From: Episyrphus balteatus
Lineage: Eukaryota > Arthropoda > Insecta > Diptera > Syrphidae
NCBI RefSeq assembly: GCF_945859705.1
Contig: NC_079138.1
Coordinates: 6,758,001-6,822,000 of the forward strand
Reading direction: 5' to 3'
Length of the DNA: 64,000 bases
The notes beneath the pieces are model-generated. The model saw only the letters and a program-made list of their open reading frames with translations. It was not told the origin of the DNA and ran no database searches. Both the position numbers and the translations under genes were made by a program. Below, one piece after another: positions 11,346-24,128 of the stretch. How positions within the stretch are numbered: position 1 is the first letter of the stretch; every line of letters begins with the position of its first letter.

Positions 11346-11656
11346 ATTCGACATAAATCTCGGATTGATGATAGTAGGTGAAAATCTTGGATAGGTGAAC
11401 CTAAATCCGAGGTTTAGCGAAAGGGAATTAGAATAAATCTCGAAATTTATTCTAAATCTACTTCTTTAAGTTTGGTACGCTGCTCGCGCTAAATTTTAGC
11501 TCCCATACAAATTATCGAAAATTTTTAGCCGAGCTAAAATGGATCCCATACAAATTATCGATAACTTGTATGGAATTTTATCTCGGCTAAAATTTAGCGC
11601 GAGCAGCGTACCAGGCTTAAATCTCGGATTTAGGGTGTAGGTGGAAACATAGCATA
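11346..11656. mobile_element. MITE family D, interrupted by A5
   Basis: Starts near ATAAATCTCGGATT and ends GGTGGAAACATAG. The family A element at 11,469-11,617 sits inside it. Confidence 0.6.
11469..11617. mobile_element. MITE family A, copy 5
   Basis: 149 bp with a slightly altered left tip (AGTTTGG instead of AGCCTGG). Flanks are TTA left and TAA right, so the duplication is not clean. Nested in family D. Confidence 0.8.
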
Positions 11657-11885
11657 AAAAAATCTACTTAGCTACTTAACTAAATCATTTAGCCAAGTAT
11701 AGACTAAAGCCTGGTACGCTGCTCGCGCTAAATTTTAGCTGAGATAATTTTCCCATACAAGTTATCGATAACTTGTATGGGATCCATTTTATCTCGGCTA
11801 AAAATTTTCGATAATTTGTATGGGAGCTAAAATTTAGCTCGAGCAGCGTACCAGGCTTAAGAATAAATCTCGAAGTGTTTTCACT
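11657..11885. mobile_element. MITE family D fragment, interrupted by A6
   Basis: D-type modules AATCTACTTAGCTA and AATAAATCTCGAAG on either side of A6. Confidence 0.5.
11708..11857. mobile_element. MITE family A, copy 6
   Basis: 150 bp, TAA on both sides (11,705-11,707 and 11,858-11,860). Nested in D-type sequence. Confidence 0.85.
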
Positions 11886-12095
11886 GGGCAAATCAGATTT
11901 ATTTTGACATTTCCAAGATTTATTTTGCCGTTGGCGTATGACATTTTAAAAATCACAAAAGGAATTCATCAAAATTAAAATGTTTCGCATTACTTTTTAA
12001 AACTTTTCATAATTTGTATTTAAAAATTAATTTGGAATTATCAGCCGCTTTTTATTATCGCACTTGATCTATATAGACCATTAATTAACACGTAT

Positions 12096-12245
12096 AGCCT
12101 GGTACGCTGCTCGCGCTAAATTTTAGCCGAGATAAAATTCCCATACAAGTTATCGATAATTTGTATGGGATCCATTTTAGCTCGGATAAAATTTTTCGAT
12201 AATTTGTATGGGAGCTAAAATTTAGCGCGAGCAGCGTACCAGGCT
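12096..12245. mobile_element. MITE family A, copy 7
   Basis: 150 bp complete palindrome. Flanks are TAT left and TTA right, so there is no clean duplication. Directly followed by part of a family B element. Confidence 0.8.
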
Positions 12246-12362
12246 TTAACCAAAAATAAGATTTCTGTATCATTAGTTTTAATTTTTCAGGCCTAAAAAC
12301 TATACAAAAATGCATTTGAAAATGTTCACTTTTGTACTTTTTCACTTTTTGAGCCAATGTAG
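12246..12362. mobile_element. MITE family B fragment
   Basis: Right half of family B, ending CACTTTTTGAGCCAATGTAG, sandwiched between A7 and A8. The left half is missing. Confidence 0.65.
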
Positions 12363-12370
12363 TGGCTTAA

Positions 12371-12455
12371 AGCCTGGTACGCTGCTCGCGCTAAATTTTA
12401 GCTCCCATACAAATTATCGAAAAATTTTATCTGAGCTAAAATGGATCCCATACAT
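12371..12455. mobile_element. MITE family A, copy 8 (half)
   Basis: Left half only, preceded by TAA. The palindrome breaks off at its centre. Confidence 0.75.
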
Positions 12456-12871
12456 GTTATGTATGTTCAATTTTGTCCGCAAAAACTCATACATCATCCT
12501 CTGGCGAACGAGGCATATGAAATAAAATGTCCGAACATAATTTGCCCAGCCAAGAAAATGAAAATTGTTATGTTGTAGATGTTAGACATTGATTTAGAGA
12601 AAAATATCTCCTGTGGAGGCGGCCTGTCTTCATGAGAGGACAAAAAATAATGAAAAAACTGCACTTCCAAAAGAAAAAAAACACATCTGTCAAATTCGAT
12701 GTAAGACATTCGTGTTCAAACAAAATCGAAGACACGATTGTCTAACATTGAATCATAACAAGAAATTAATGGACAGCCTCCACAAGACATTTCTTGTTAA
12801 GAGACACGTCAACATGACAAAAATTATCTCCTGTGGAAGGCGGCCTCTTAGAAAAAGAACGCACCTCGGGC
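12456..12871. repeat. Degraded inverted repeat related to family F
   Basis: CTCCTGTGGAGGCGGCCT near 12,609 and CTCCTGTGGAAGGCGGCCTC near 12,828 are similar direct modules, and the right end reads GAAAAAGAACGCACCTC as in family F. No clear left terminus. Confidence 0.4.
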
Positions 12872-12879
12872 CACTGACA

Positions 12880-13115
12880 TAGCATGATACACAACAACAA
12901 CAATCACGCATTATTTGTTGTTGTTCAAATCAGCGGTGACATTTGCTGGAAAATATCGACAATCTCTCGGCGAACACAGTCTCTCTCTCTATCTCGTTCT
13001 CTTTTCAACAACGGTCTGGCTGGCGGCCCCGTTTTGTCACAGTGTACTGTGCCGTTTTGTCTGTCTCTCAACTTAAATAATAACCTCCTTCAGTTTTCAG
13101 TCATTTAAATAGGCT
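12880..13115 (+). promoter_or_regulatory. Possible Rac1 upstream promoter/5' UTR region
   Basis: A non-repetitive stretch richer in GC than its surroundings, with a CTCTCTCT tract (GAGA-factor-like on the other strand), the inverted CACAGTGTACTGTG, and initiator-like TTCAGT motifs near 13,090-13,100. Rac1 needs an upstream non-coding exon because a splice acceptor lies at 18,527-18,528. This is the most promoter-like stretch upstream, but nothing links the two directly. Confidence 0.25.
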
Positions 13116-14330
13116 ACGGCCGATAATTATTTTTTTCTAAAACAACAAAATTTCATCAAACTATTTAAATTACAAAAAACAAAATACACATTTACGAGAT
13201 GTAAAAAAATGTGTTAACTTATATTAATGTTTAATATCAAATCTTAAATAAATAAGAAAAAATAAAATTAAAAAAAAACAACAAAGACCCCTGTTAATGA
13301 CATCAACATTTCTAAGCAACAAAATATCATCCGTGTAAATTCGTAAGTGCAAAAACAATGTTTATATTCTTTTTTTGTTTTATTTTGTTTAAATACACAA
13401 ATTGAATTTATGCTCATTGCCTTTACTTGTTGTTTGGAATTAGTGCATATTTCTATCAAATCCATAGAAGAAGTGAAAAAACAACATTTTGAATGCAATC
13501 ACAGCAAATCCCAATTGTTTCACTCTGTGTGAACTCTCTTCTGAGTCAATTACCCTCCTTAGTTTTTTTTTTTTTTCATTTTTAGATCAAAAGTAATTGA
13601 CTTGCAGCAGGAAAAAATATAATTGTATGTATTCTAAGAATTTTACTTTAAATATTTTTATGTTTTATTTTTTTTCCAAATTTTTTTTTGTTTGGTATGC
13701 AAAGTCCTTTCGCTTCGCCTCGCCTTATCTCGCATAACCTGATACACACCTAGAGAGGAAAAAATGAGTATGTACTTGGCGAAGGCAGGCGACTGGGACA
13801 ACACACTTTAATTAGGGGGTAGGTGAGAGGCGATCCCCTGTTGCATATTATTCATCTGCGAATTTAAGTCAGACAATCCGACGACAGTCTTTTGTTTTAT
13901 TTTTTAGGAGAAAACACAAACAAAACAAACTTATTTAATTTCAATATCTTTTGTATCATTGCCCCCCAACAAACAATTCAAATTCATAGCTTTTTCGGCA
14001 TCCGCCTCAAGTCATTATCTAGAACGAGGACAGACAAGAATGAACAGAACAAGAAATTTAAGTCTTACATTCCAACTATTCAATATTTCGAATATTGGAT
14101 AGCAATTTTATTTTCGAGATTTCTCTGTAGAACATTTCATACTAAACATAAGTAATTTCATAAACTCAATTGGCTACCTTTTTGTAGAAAATGTTCCAGT
14201 TCAAAAAAAATTAACTCTATTTTCATGGAAAGTTTGACGTGTTTTTCTGCATAGCTATTATCGTCGGCTAAGGGTGCAAATGCAAACCTCGTAAATCCAC
14301 TTTTTGATAAAAATTAGATTTGTTAAAATT
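13116..14330. other. AT-rich DNA, no gene seen
   Basis: Likely intron or upstream sequence of Rac1. No exon or repeat end supported. Confidence 0.4.
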
Positions 14331-14333
14331 TTA

Positions 14334-15608
14334 CAGCCATGGACAGAGAAATAGCACACTATTGAGAAAAATCATGAGAATCGAATTTTAGATATTTGGA
14401 ATGCTTTTTATAATTTTTTTCTTTTGGTATATTGTTGAAATAAAGTGATGGATACAAAAATATCTTAACCCCTTGTAACCCAACATCGTAAATTTTAAAA
14501 TTAATAATGTCAATCGAAAGGGCTTTAGCTATAATAAAACACGTATTTTTTAAAAACTCAATAAATTCATTATTTGCTTAGTTATTTCGAAATTTACGCA
14601 GTAAAAAAAAAAGTTCAAAAAATTCATTTTTGTATATAAATGTAAAAATTCAAACAAAAAGCTATCTAATATTTATTTTTAGGCGCATTCCTAAAATCCA
14701 AAAATAAAACCCCGTTAGTTTATGAACGAAAAATATTTTTTCTGAATTTCGTAGTTTTTACATAAATTTGCTTGTTTTCCAAAAAAGCCGAACTTTCAAC
14801 ATTAACTGCCAATTAAAAACTATTGGTGCTATTTATTAGAAATATGGCACATTACTTCGATAAAGCAATTCTTAAAGATTATGTAAGAAGCTTTAAAAGA
14901 ATAAAAATATGTTTTTTACAGCTTTTGGGCGATCTTTTTCGGTTTGTTACAGAAATGTCACATGGGGCTACAAGGGGTTAAAAGTACCGTTATTTTCTAT
15001 ATTTATTGGCACTAGCAATATAATGCTTTTCCTGTCTCTTTCGCTAGTGGACACAGAAATAGCACACATACGTTTAACCGTTAAATTTTTATTCCGCGTT
15101 CGAAAGTTGTAAACGAAAATGCATTTATTTTATTGCTACTATTTAATTAACAAGTATTTTTGAAAAAATAGGCAGAAAAAATCATTAAACTGCGAAAAAA
15201 GGGAGAATTACTTTCGATCTTCATAATCAAGGGAAAAATTATTCTCAATTAGCTTAAACTCTAAATTTTTCGAATGAATGATGGATAAAGCCATTTATTT
15301 AGAAAGAGCAAATAGAAATTTAAACTCTGAAATTAAATTGTGTTAACTTCTTCCCCGCAAAACTTCCATACGAGTTGATAGAGCGATCACAAAGAAGCCC
15401 AAATGTGGATTTTTTAAGTCATCTCGCACGATTTTGCCTCAAGTAAATATAGAATTCGGTGAAAAAAGTGTCAAGCAGACTTTTAAGAAGGATACTTAAT
15501 GATGCTGAGTTCTAGAAAAGGGCAAGCAAGAAAAATCCAATCATACAAAAAGACACATCAAAGATCGCCTAACATTAGCTAAAAAACATCTGAATAAAAA
15601 CATGCACT
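14334..15608 (+). mobile_element. Tc1-like transposon relic
   Basis: Two Tc1-like left-end motifs (GGACAGAGAAATAGCACAC at 14,341 and GGACACAGAAATAGCACAC near 15,049) precede a broken transposase tract at about 15,370-15,600. Pieces such as RRILNDAEF and HIKDRLTLAKKHLNKN match the helix-turn-helix and following region of Tc1-like transposases but lie in different frames with stops. It is cut at 15,608 by another element. Inactive. Confidence 0.55.
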
Positions 15609-16260
15609 CAGCGTTGCCAACCCATTCAGTCAAAATTATTCCTCACTTGAAAAAAAACTATGCCTTTTCAAATAAATTATGCCTCAATTTAGATTTTTAG
15701 TTTGTGTTGTGAAAAATTATACACAAAAAGTGCAAGAACGCAAAACGAAATGTTTAATTTATTAATGTATATATTAAGGCTACTTATTTGTCACGAAACA
15801 GCAACTAATTTTCTTCGAGAGAAATTTATCAAAGAAATTCAGATATTGCTTTAGGTACATAATTGGAAGAAATTAACGACAATTTTTTTCACCAATAAGG
15901 AATAATCGACTATTTGCAACAAACAAAATTGCCTTTTTTGTAGATTCTTCTCTAATTAAATTGATTATTGAGGACAAAATTCTTCAAAAATTAAACATTA
16001 CCAAGAGTTATAAATGGTAAAAAGAAATTCTAGTAAGAAAATGTCGAACAACCTTTATTTAAAAGTTATAGGTAATTATAAAATATTATTTTTAAGTCTT
16101 TTTTTTATCAAAATTCAATAACATTATTTGAAACTTTTATAATATAAATCAAGATTGGAGTGAAAAAAAATTATGCCTTTTTGGCAAAAAATAAGCCTCA
16201 ATGCCTTAGCTAATTAAATTTTGCCTAGAAGGCATAATTATGCCTCAGTTGGCATCGCTG
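15609..16260. mobile_element. hAT-like non-autonomous element
   Basis: Ends CAGCGTTGCCAAC and GTTGGCATCGCTG are inverted repeats of hAT style (CAGNG start). ATTATGCCT motifs recur inside both ends as subterminal repeats. The 8-bp flanks CATGCACT and TGTGTGCG do not match, so the insertion is old or rearranged. No transposase frame. Confidence 0.55.
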
Positions 16261-16603
16261 TGTGTGCGTGTAATTAATTTGTATGATAGGAAAGGATCTA
16301 CAATAATAATAGCCGTGTTTTAATAGTAACTCAGTTCTTAGCTCAATAACATTTTGCTCGGGAAACAGCAACAAATGATTACTAAGGATAAAAAACGTTT
16401 TTAATTGTTGGTTCACAGAATTTTTTTTTTTTTCTTAACCTATTCATTTTTGACCGTTCAACAAAATAGGATTATTAATAATAGATAAAAGTAATCGTAA
16501 AATACTGAGTACCAATGAAACACGGCTAGTAAAAATTTCTACTCACGAGTAAACTTCCACCTCCAATAAAACAGGACTAATAACACTGTGATAGTTCAAA
16601 AAA

Positions 16604-17864
16604 CCGACAGAGGGCTCTTATATCTACTAAAGATAATTCGAGCATGCTGAACACGATGGCGTTCTTAGTTTTTCTGAATTAGGTCAAATAAGAAAGATTT
16701 TTGCGTTTGAAATTTTGTTTGCACATGCCAAAACTGAGGGTTTAAAACACCATATATTTTCCAATTTTTGATTTTTATCGATAAAAAAATGATGGAAAAT
16801 CTATTTTTTTGGAAGTATTATTCGTAAAAGAAGTTATTTGAAAAAAAATCTGTCGAATAACTATTTGAATCATTATTTTTTGGCAAAAAAACGTCGATTT
16901 TTCTTCAATTTTTCTTACATTTTTTAACTATAAAGGTACAAATGTATGCGAAAACTCAACATTTTTTTGTACACACCTTGTATGTGTTAGTACTCTGGAA
17001 TATTATACATATGTAGATGTAGATATTTAATTAAAAAATCAGGCATGGTATCAATATTTTTATTAATTTTTGTTTAAGTTCAAAAAATCATTTTTCTTTC
17101 AATTTGTTTTAAAATTAAAACATATTTACTTCCATCTGCATTATATGAGCTTACATACACAACACATAATATATTTGTCACAGTCCCCGTTTAACTGAAG
17201 AAAATATTTAAAGATCAGAAACGTGTTTCAGATAAGCGGGTTTTTCTCTTAAGAGGGTTTCTCTTAAGCGGGTTTTTATGCTACTTGAGTCCATGGGCGT
17301 TTTGCCCCCACTTCCCCTACATATGTATTGCATTTAAACTTTTTGTAATTTTTTTATTTTATAAACTTAAAAATTAAAAAAAAAAACAGTTTTACTGCTA
17401 CTTTTTCACTCTTAAGCTTAACCAATATTGTAGATAGGTAGGAACTGCCTATTCGTATTTGTAAACAAAGCCATATTCTATCCTGAAATACAACATCAAA
17501 TCGTTGCCACCGAGTGCTGCATTTAAATTTAAGTAATACGAAAAATTGAAGAAAAATTGAAGAAAAATCGACGTTTTTTTTCTCCATAAACTAATGATTT
17601 AAAATGTCATTCGGCAGATTTTTTTTTCAAATAACTTCTTTTGCGAATAATACTTGCGAAAAAATAGATTTTCCATCATTTTTCATCGATAAAAAATCAA
17701 AAATTGGAAAATATATGGTGTTTTATACCCTCAGTTTTGGCATGTGCAAACAAAATTTCAAACGCAAAAATCTTTCTTATTTGACCTAATCCAGAAAAAC
17801 TAAGAACGCCATCGTGTTCAGCATACTCGAATTATCTTTAGTAGATATGAGAGCCCTCTGTCGG
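16604..17864. mobile_element. Foldback element G with about 320-bp arms
   Basis: The arms 16,604-16,925 and 17,545-17,864 are inverted copies beginning CCGACAGAGGGCTCT. The 600-bp middle is AT-rich and non-coding. A transcript across it would form a long hairpin. Confidence 0.75.
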
Positions 17865-17984
17865 AAAAAAAAAGTTCCATTTTCGAACACAGTGTAATTT
17901 TATAATAATAATTTTAACTTTATATCTGTAAGACCTTAAGTCATTTAAATATATTGCATGGCACTATTTAAAAGATATAGGAAA

Positions 17985-18222
17985 ATATCGCCGAGCCCGA
18001 ACGGCTATGCAGAATTGCACTTTTTTTATGACAATGATACTCTTGTAGGTTTTTTTTAAACTTTAGAAATTTTAGATGTAGTGAGCTACGATCTGCAAAC
18101 TGTCAATTCCTCACCAGAGGCAGTACTTAAGAATAAAAAGTGTTTTTAGATATTGTGAATTGAGATACGAACCCAGATCTCTGACGTCATAATTTATGGC
18201 ACTAACTATTGCGCCACGGGAT
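17985..18222 (-). mobile_element. tRNA-derived SINE, diverged
   Basis: On the minus strand an A-box-like TGGCGCAATAGTTAGTGC (about 18,216-18,199) is followed by a B-box-like GGTTCGTATCTC (18,173-18,162). Downstream body sequence includes CATTGTCAT, an A-run, GTGC and AGCCGTTCGGGCTCGGCGA, which resembles a body I recall from insect SINEs. The cloverleaf does not fold properly and no anticodon arm is convincing, so this is not a working tRNA. Confidence 0.6.
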
Positions 18223-18528
18223 TGGAAATAAGTAGAAAACAAAAACAAGGTATTTTAAGCAGATGAAGTTTATTATGAGAACAGTATAATGTTTTGTTCC
18301 TTCAAGAATACATTTTTAATTCCAGTCATGTTCATGTTATGAAAATTTAAAATTTGGCATTATATTTGGAATATTTACAAGACCAATGAGGCTATCAAAA
18401 TAACTTTGTCTTACCATTCAAAACAATTAAGATAGTCGCATATGCCTTTAGGACGAAAATTATCAAACTAATCATAATAATAATAATTTCTGACCTTGGT
18501 ATTCCTTTTTTTTCTATATTTTTTTCAG

Positions 18529-18611
18529 TTTGCATCAATAAATTTTAGGAAAGCTTTAAAGAAAGTATATAAAATAATTTCATTCGAAAACTGATTTAGA
18601 CGATTAAAAAA
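18529..18611 (+). other. Rac1: Rac1 5' UTR (part of first coding exon)
   Basis: A polypyrimidine tract and acceptor ending TTTTTTCAG (AG at 18,527-18,528) lie 83 bases before the start codon. At least one further 5' non-coding exon must exist upstream. Confidence 0.65.
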
Positions 18612-19639
<1,028 letters not shown>

Positions 19640-21600
19640 TTCAGTAAGTAATAATAACTATTAACCTTTCCAAAAATGTGTGTAAAAGATTTTGTTTGGT
19701 CTTGTCTTTTTTTTATTTTCAGAAAAGAATAATTTTAGCTAGTGTTAGAATTGAGGTCATAAAATATAAAAAAAAAATAAAGTCAAACAGAGCCGTTTGA
19801 GTTTTCTGTGTCGTCGCCCATTTGATGAAAAAGCAGCAAAAAATTAATATATATGTGTTCTCTTCATACACCATACTGTCCTGGGATTTTTGCTGTTTTT
19901 TCTTTCTTATATTTTTAATTTTTTTTTTTATTTAAATTTTACAAAAGCTTAATCAATACTTAAAAAACAAAATACCAAAATCAGAAGTTAAGTATATGAT
20001 CAATAAATTTAAATAAAAAAAACGTATATAAATAGAATCGAAAGCATAAAAATGTAAATATATACGCAAATTGTAAAAAAAAAAACAAACATAAAAACAT
20101 TTTTTAGATGTTTCTTTATATTTTTATAAAACTCAATGAAATACAACCGGTGGCAACGTATAAGTATTAAAAATTATGAACTAAAAAAAAAAAACAAAAT
20201 ACCAAAAAATAAAGGACTAAAGGACAGGGAAATATAAATAAACAAAAAAAAAAAGAAACCAAACAGAAGATTAGAAGGACTAAATTCACACTAATTTGAA
20301 CAAGCAAATTATTTAAAGAAAAATAAAATATATACAAAAAAAAAAACAGCTAGAGGTTTCTTATACTGCCCATAGTCTCGTAAAGGCCCTAACTACAAAA
20401 TTTTGATTTTTTTGCATATTTGGAGTTAGAGTATTGTCTCTGATTTATCCTCATTTATTTTTTTAGCCTAGGTCTTCAAACACGTCAGAAAATTCAAAAT
20501 GTATTTTTGATTTTTTTCATTTTTATATGCAAATTGCGATATTAGATTAACTGTTTCCCTCTATAACTCAAAAGTAAGAAAAATGTAGTTAGGGCCTTTA
20601 CGAGATTATAGATTATAGCAGTATAGAATCAACAACCAAATTGTTGCTATTCAAAATCTCATCACTAAATAAAACATCGTAATATGCGAATTTTCTTCTT
20701 GGCGAATGTCGAACAAAAACTAATATAGATTTTTTTCTTTATTTTATCGTCCATAGAAACATTTGGTAATGAAAACTAATATATTGAGAAAAATCCCATC
20801 GAAATAGAAAAATAGTTACGGATCCTGAAAGAAAAGACAAAAACGATTGTTTTTCTTCCGGATTCGTAACTCGCCATAATTCTAATTGCGATGAAATTTA
20901 CCGTCGAAGTTGGTGATCAGATCATTTGATTATTTTTTTTTTTACAAAATAATATTAGTTGCCTTTTTCTTCTTATTGCCCTTATTTTAATTAACTGAAC
21001 AAAAAAAGAGAAGAATAAATAACTTTTCTTTTATTAAAAATGTTTATTTTACTTGGAGTACTATAAAATTATCTTATAATAAAAACCAAATACAAAAAAA
21101 AAAAACAATGAATAGTATTTTATTTTTCATGCGAAATGAAATTAAGTAATAACAAAAACTGCGCTTTATGTCCAGGAAATAAATAAATAATGAATGACAA
21201 AAAAAAAAACCAAAACAGTAACACGAACAAAAAAAAAACAAAAAATAGCGAGACAAAAATAATTTAAATTCTCTTTTTGTATTGTGCATTCTTTGTAATA
21301 TTTTTTTTGTAATTAAATTTTCTATGGATTTGGAAAGAAAACGAAAACAAAAAAATAATAAATAGTAAATTTAAAATAAAATTCCATAAATAAAGTATAA
21401 AAAAGTTAAACAATTTTTTTTTTGTTTTACTCTTTGCGTTTTGTTTTATTTAAATAGCTACGGTGTACTTAGACGTTACATGATAAACAGCTAACGAAAA
21501 ATGTTCATTAACGAAAATTATTACCAATAAAACCCGACCCAAATAACATTAAATAGGTGAAAATACAACAAGCAGAGGTAAGGCACTCTATTGTTTATTT
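19640..21600 (+). other. Rac1: Rac1 3' UTR region
   Basis: A GTAAGT donor at 19,644 and a TTTTATTTTCAG acceptor ending 19,722 mark an intron in the 3' UTR. Several AATAAA signals follow (first at 19,776), so the true end is uncertain. The rest is A/T-rich with long A-runs. MITE N lies inside at 20,363-20,624. Confidence 0.5.
20363..20624. mobile_element. Palindromic repeat N in Rac1 3' region
   Basis: Inverted ends ATACTGC ... GCAGTAT with inner CTCGTAAAGGCCCTAACTAC and its reverse complement GTAGTTAGGGCCTTTACGAG. A diverged half copy is at about 61,140-61,180. No clear target duplication. Confidence 0.65.
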
Positions 21601-21818
21601 TATAAACAAACAAATATCTGCCTCTCCTTGTGAACACAACCTACCACAATACACGTTTCTGGGAAAACGTACATATATTCTAATAAACTTCAAGTTGTGA
21701 CCACAAGAGGAGATTGATATTTGTTTCTTTTTTTCAAGCAAAAAAACCTTTTGAAAATTTATAAAATGCTAGAAAACGGCTTGAAGAAAAGCTACATTTT
21801 TACATCCACTGCCTGTAA

Positions 21819-22563
21819 CGGCCATATTATTCACTAGTTTAAAAAATACATCTGGATGTAAAGAAATGGAAATGTCAAAAATAAATCCAAATCTATGATA
21901 TTCACTATCACACAGAAACAAATAGTCATTTTTAACTATTTTTTTAAACTATTTTCATACAGCCCTATTCTGCTATCCATCGGGGGGAAAAATCGCTAAA
22001 TATTCACCAATTACGATTCTGCTATTCATCGGGGGGAATCCAAACTCACGTCGGTAATATCGGTAATGTTGTTCAGTATTCCACTAATCACGTGAATGAA
22101 CTTGCTCCATACATTTGCAATCCGCATAAAAAATGTTGCGGATCTGTCACTTTTGTTTGTAAAAATAAATTCACCATCGTTGAAATTAAGCAAAATGCCA
22201 CTTTTCATAAATTTTTAATTATTTCTTAACATTTAATCGGCTGCTTTTATTTTTTCTATGCAAATAAACACAAACAAAAAATTTTTTTTCCTTTCAATTT
22301 ACTTCGTCGCCATTTTTTTTTTAATTTGACGTTCACCTCGACGTCAAATTGAGGGATGATAATGCAGTTTACCCGATGGATAGCAGAATGGCAAGGTAGA
22401 GTTAAAGTGAACCGAATGTGTGAATCGGATCTGAGATTCACGGGAACAGCAGAATAGGGCTGATAGTTAAAATCGGGATTACTATTTTGGATTTGGATTT
22501 AGTTTTGACATTTGACAATTTTACATCCAGATGTATTTTTTTAACTATCGAATAATATGGCCG
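21819..22563. mobile_element. MITE family C, copy 2 (with nested element)
   Basis: Ends CGGCCATATTATTCACTA and the inverse, flanked by TAA (21,816-21,818 and 22,564-22,566). Its 745-bp length is explained by a 503-bp element nested at 21,960-22,462. Confidence 0.85.
21960..22462. mobile_element. Nested 503-bp TIR element
   Basis: Ends CAGCCCTATTCTGCTATCC and GCAGAATAGGGCTG, flanked by ATA. Comparison with the uninterrupted family C copy at 52,669 (TTTTCATAGTTAAAATC) shows the pre-insertion site with one ATA. GATGAATAGCAGAATCG-type motifs repeat inside the left end. No transposase. Confidence 0.75.
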
Positions 22564-22566
22564 TAA

Positions 22567-24128
22567 GTAAGTTGAATGATAGCTCCACAGTTGTAAGTAA
22601 ATAAGAGAACCCACTAACATGTGAATTGAGTTTGCCTTTCTTATTTTTAAGTCTTAGGAAACGAGCGGCTATTAATAGATAACCATGACAAAGTTGCTGG
22701 ATTAATTGCAAACCAAATATCGTCGGCTTAGAGTGTAAACCTGCCAACTTCACATACAAATTACAATTCTTTTATTTTAATAACAATTAAAAATTATGAA
22801 AAATTTAGAAATATTTTATTTATTAATAGTTTTGTAAAAGTGGAGTTGTCTGTTTTTCACTCTTTTTCTTTTAAAATTCAGAAGCAGATATTCGTCCTCA
22901 TCACGTCAATTTTGGGTTACAGATGTGAGTTCACAATGAGCAGTATTTTGCATTTATGTAAAAAAATTAAATTTCTCTTTTGCATTTTCGAGAAAAAATC
23001 AAGGTAGGTACACACACATTGCCTAAAAAACCCCATGGGTTATATTCTGTATCGCATAAGCGAAAAAACGATTTCGCGTGTGCGAAAGATTTGCTTCAGG
23101 CCAAGAAGCAATTCTTTTTGCAATTCTTTCTATAGTACTATCATGAAAAAAAAACAGCGCCACCAAAATAGTAAGCTAAAACGAACTAAAAAATATGTCA
23201 AATTTCAAACAGAAAACTATATGTATCTCATCTCCTTACTCCCATTATTGAATTCGATCTAAGCGCCCTGGCTGCCACTCAGGTAACGAACAAACTAAGA
23301 AATTTCACTTCATGATAGTACTATACATTTTATACAGGGTGTCCCAAAAGTTAACGTCGAAACGAAAACGGTAGATAGGATAGGTGGTGACAGTTATCAC
23401 AAAAATAATTTAAAAAATCGCAGCCATATATTTTGTGAGTTATGGGCATTTGAAAAAAAGTCGAAAAAATGGTCACCCTGTAACGGTTTTTCATGTGCCG
23501 TGACTACAAATCTTAATTTTTCTCATTTAGTTTCTTTTGTTACGGAACCTTGAATAACCCTGCTACCAAATTCAAAAAAATGCACTACTATGTTTCTGCA
23601 AGTTAACTTAAAAGTTGGTGTATTCAATTTTCTTTTCAAAATGGTATAACATTGTTGAGAATATTCCATAAATAACCGAGATAAAATTTATTTTCTTAAG
23701 AAATCCGACTTTTTTATAAGGTAATTTTTCCATATTATTTAAGTTTTGTAGCCTTTCAGAATACAAAAACTTAAATAATATGGAAAAATTACCTGAATTC
23801 TTTGCAACCAAAATATTTTTTTGTCTTACATTCGGAATCAAATATTTTCGGATCAAGATCTCGAAACAAGTTTTGGTTTATAACCCTTGCCTAAAAAAAA
23901 TTTATTTAAAAAAATAGGTCTTCAAATCCATTGAGTGATACATCAAAAAAGGCCTCTTTAAGTTCTATTCATAACAGAAACCCAAAATTTTCTTGGACGT
24001 CTGGTTGCTGAATTATTTGAAATCAAAAAATATTTTTTTTCTGTCGTTTTCTATTTGCTTTTAAGATTTTTGTGTAAAAATCTCAGATTTTCCACTGCAA
24101 ATAGAATGTGAAATCTAGTTTTGTAATT
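22567..24128. repeat. Diverged repeat region, related to 62,130-62,830
   Basis: The segment about 23,885-24,015 (CCCTTGCCTAAAAAAA ... GGTTGCTGAATTATTTG) has a direct counterpart at 62,595-62,740. A hairpin with 36-bp-class arms around GGTAATTTTTCCATATTATT lies at 23,718-23,795. No gene is recognised; a short frame at 23,035-23,262 has no known motif. Confidence 0.45.

Noticed and set aside
18162..18216. Functional tRNA gene on the minus strand
   Set aside because: A and B boxes are present, but the anticodon and T arms do not pair properly; fits a SINE head instead.
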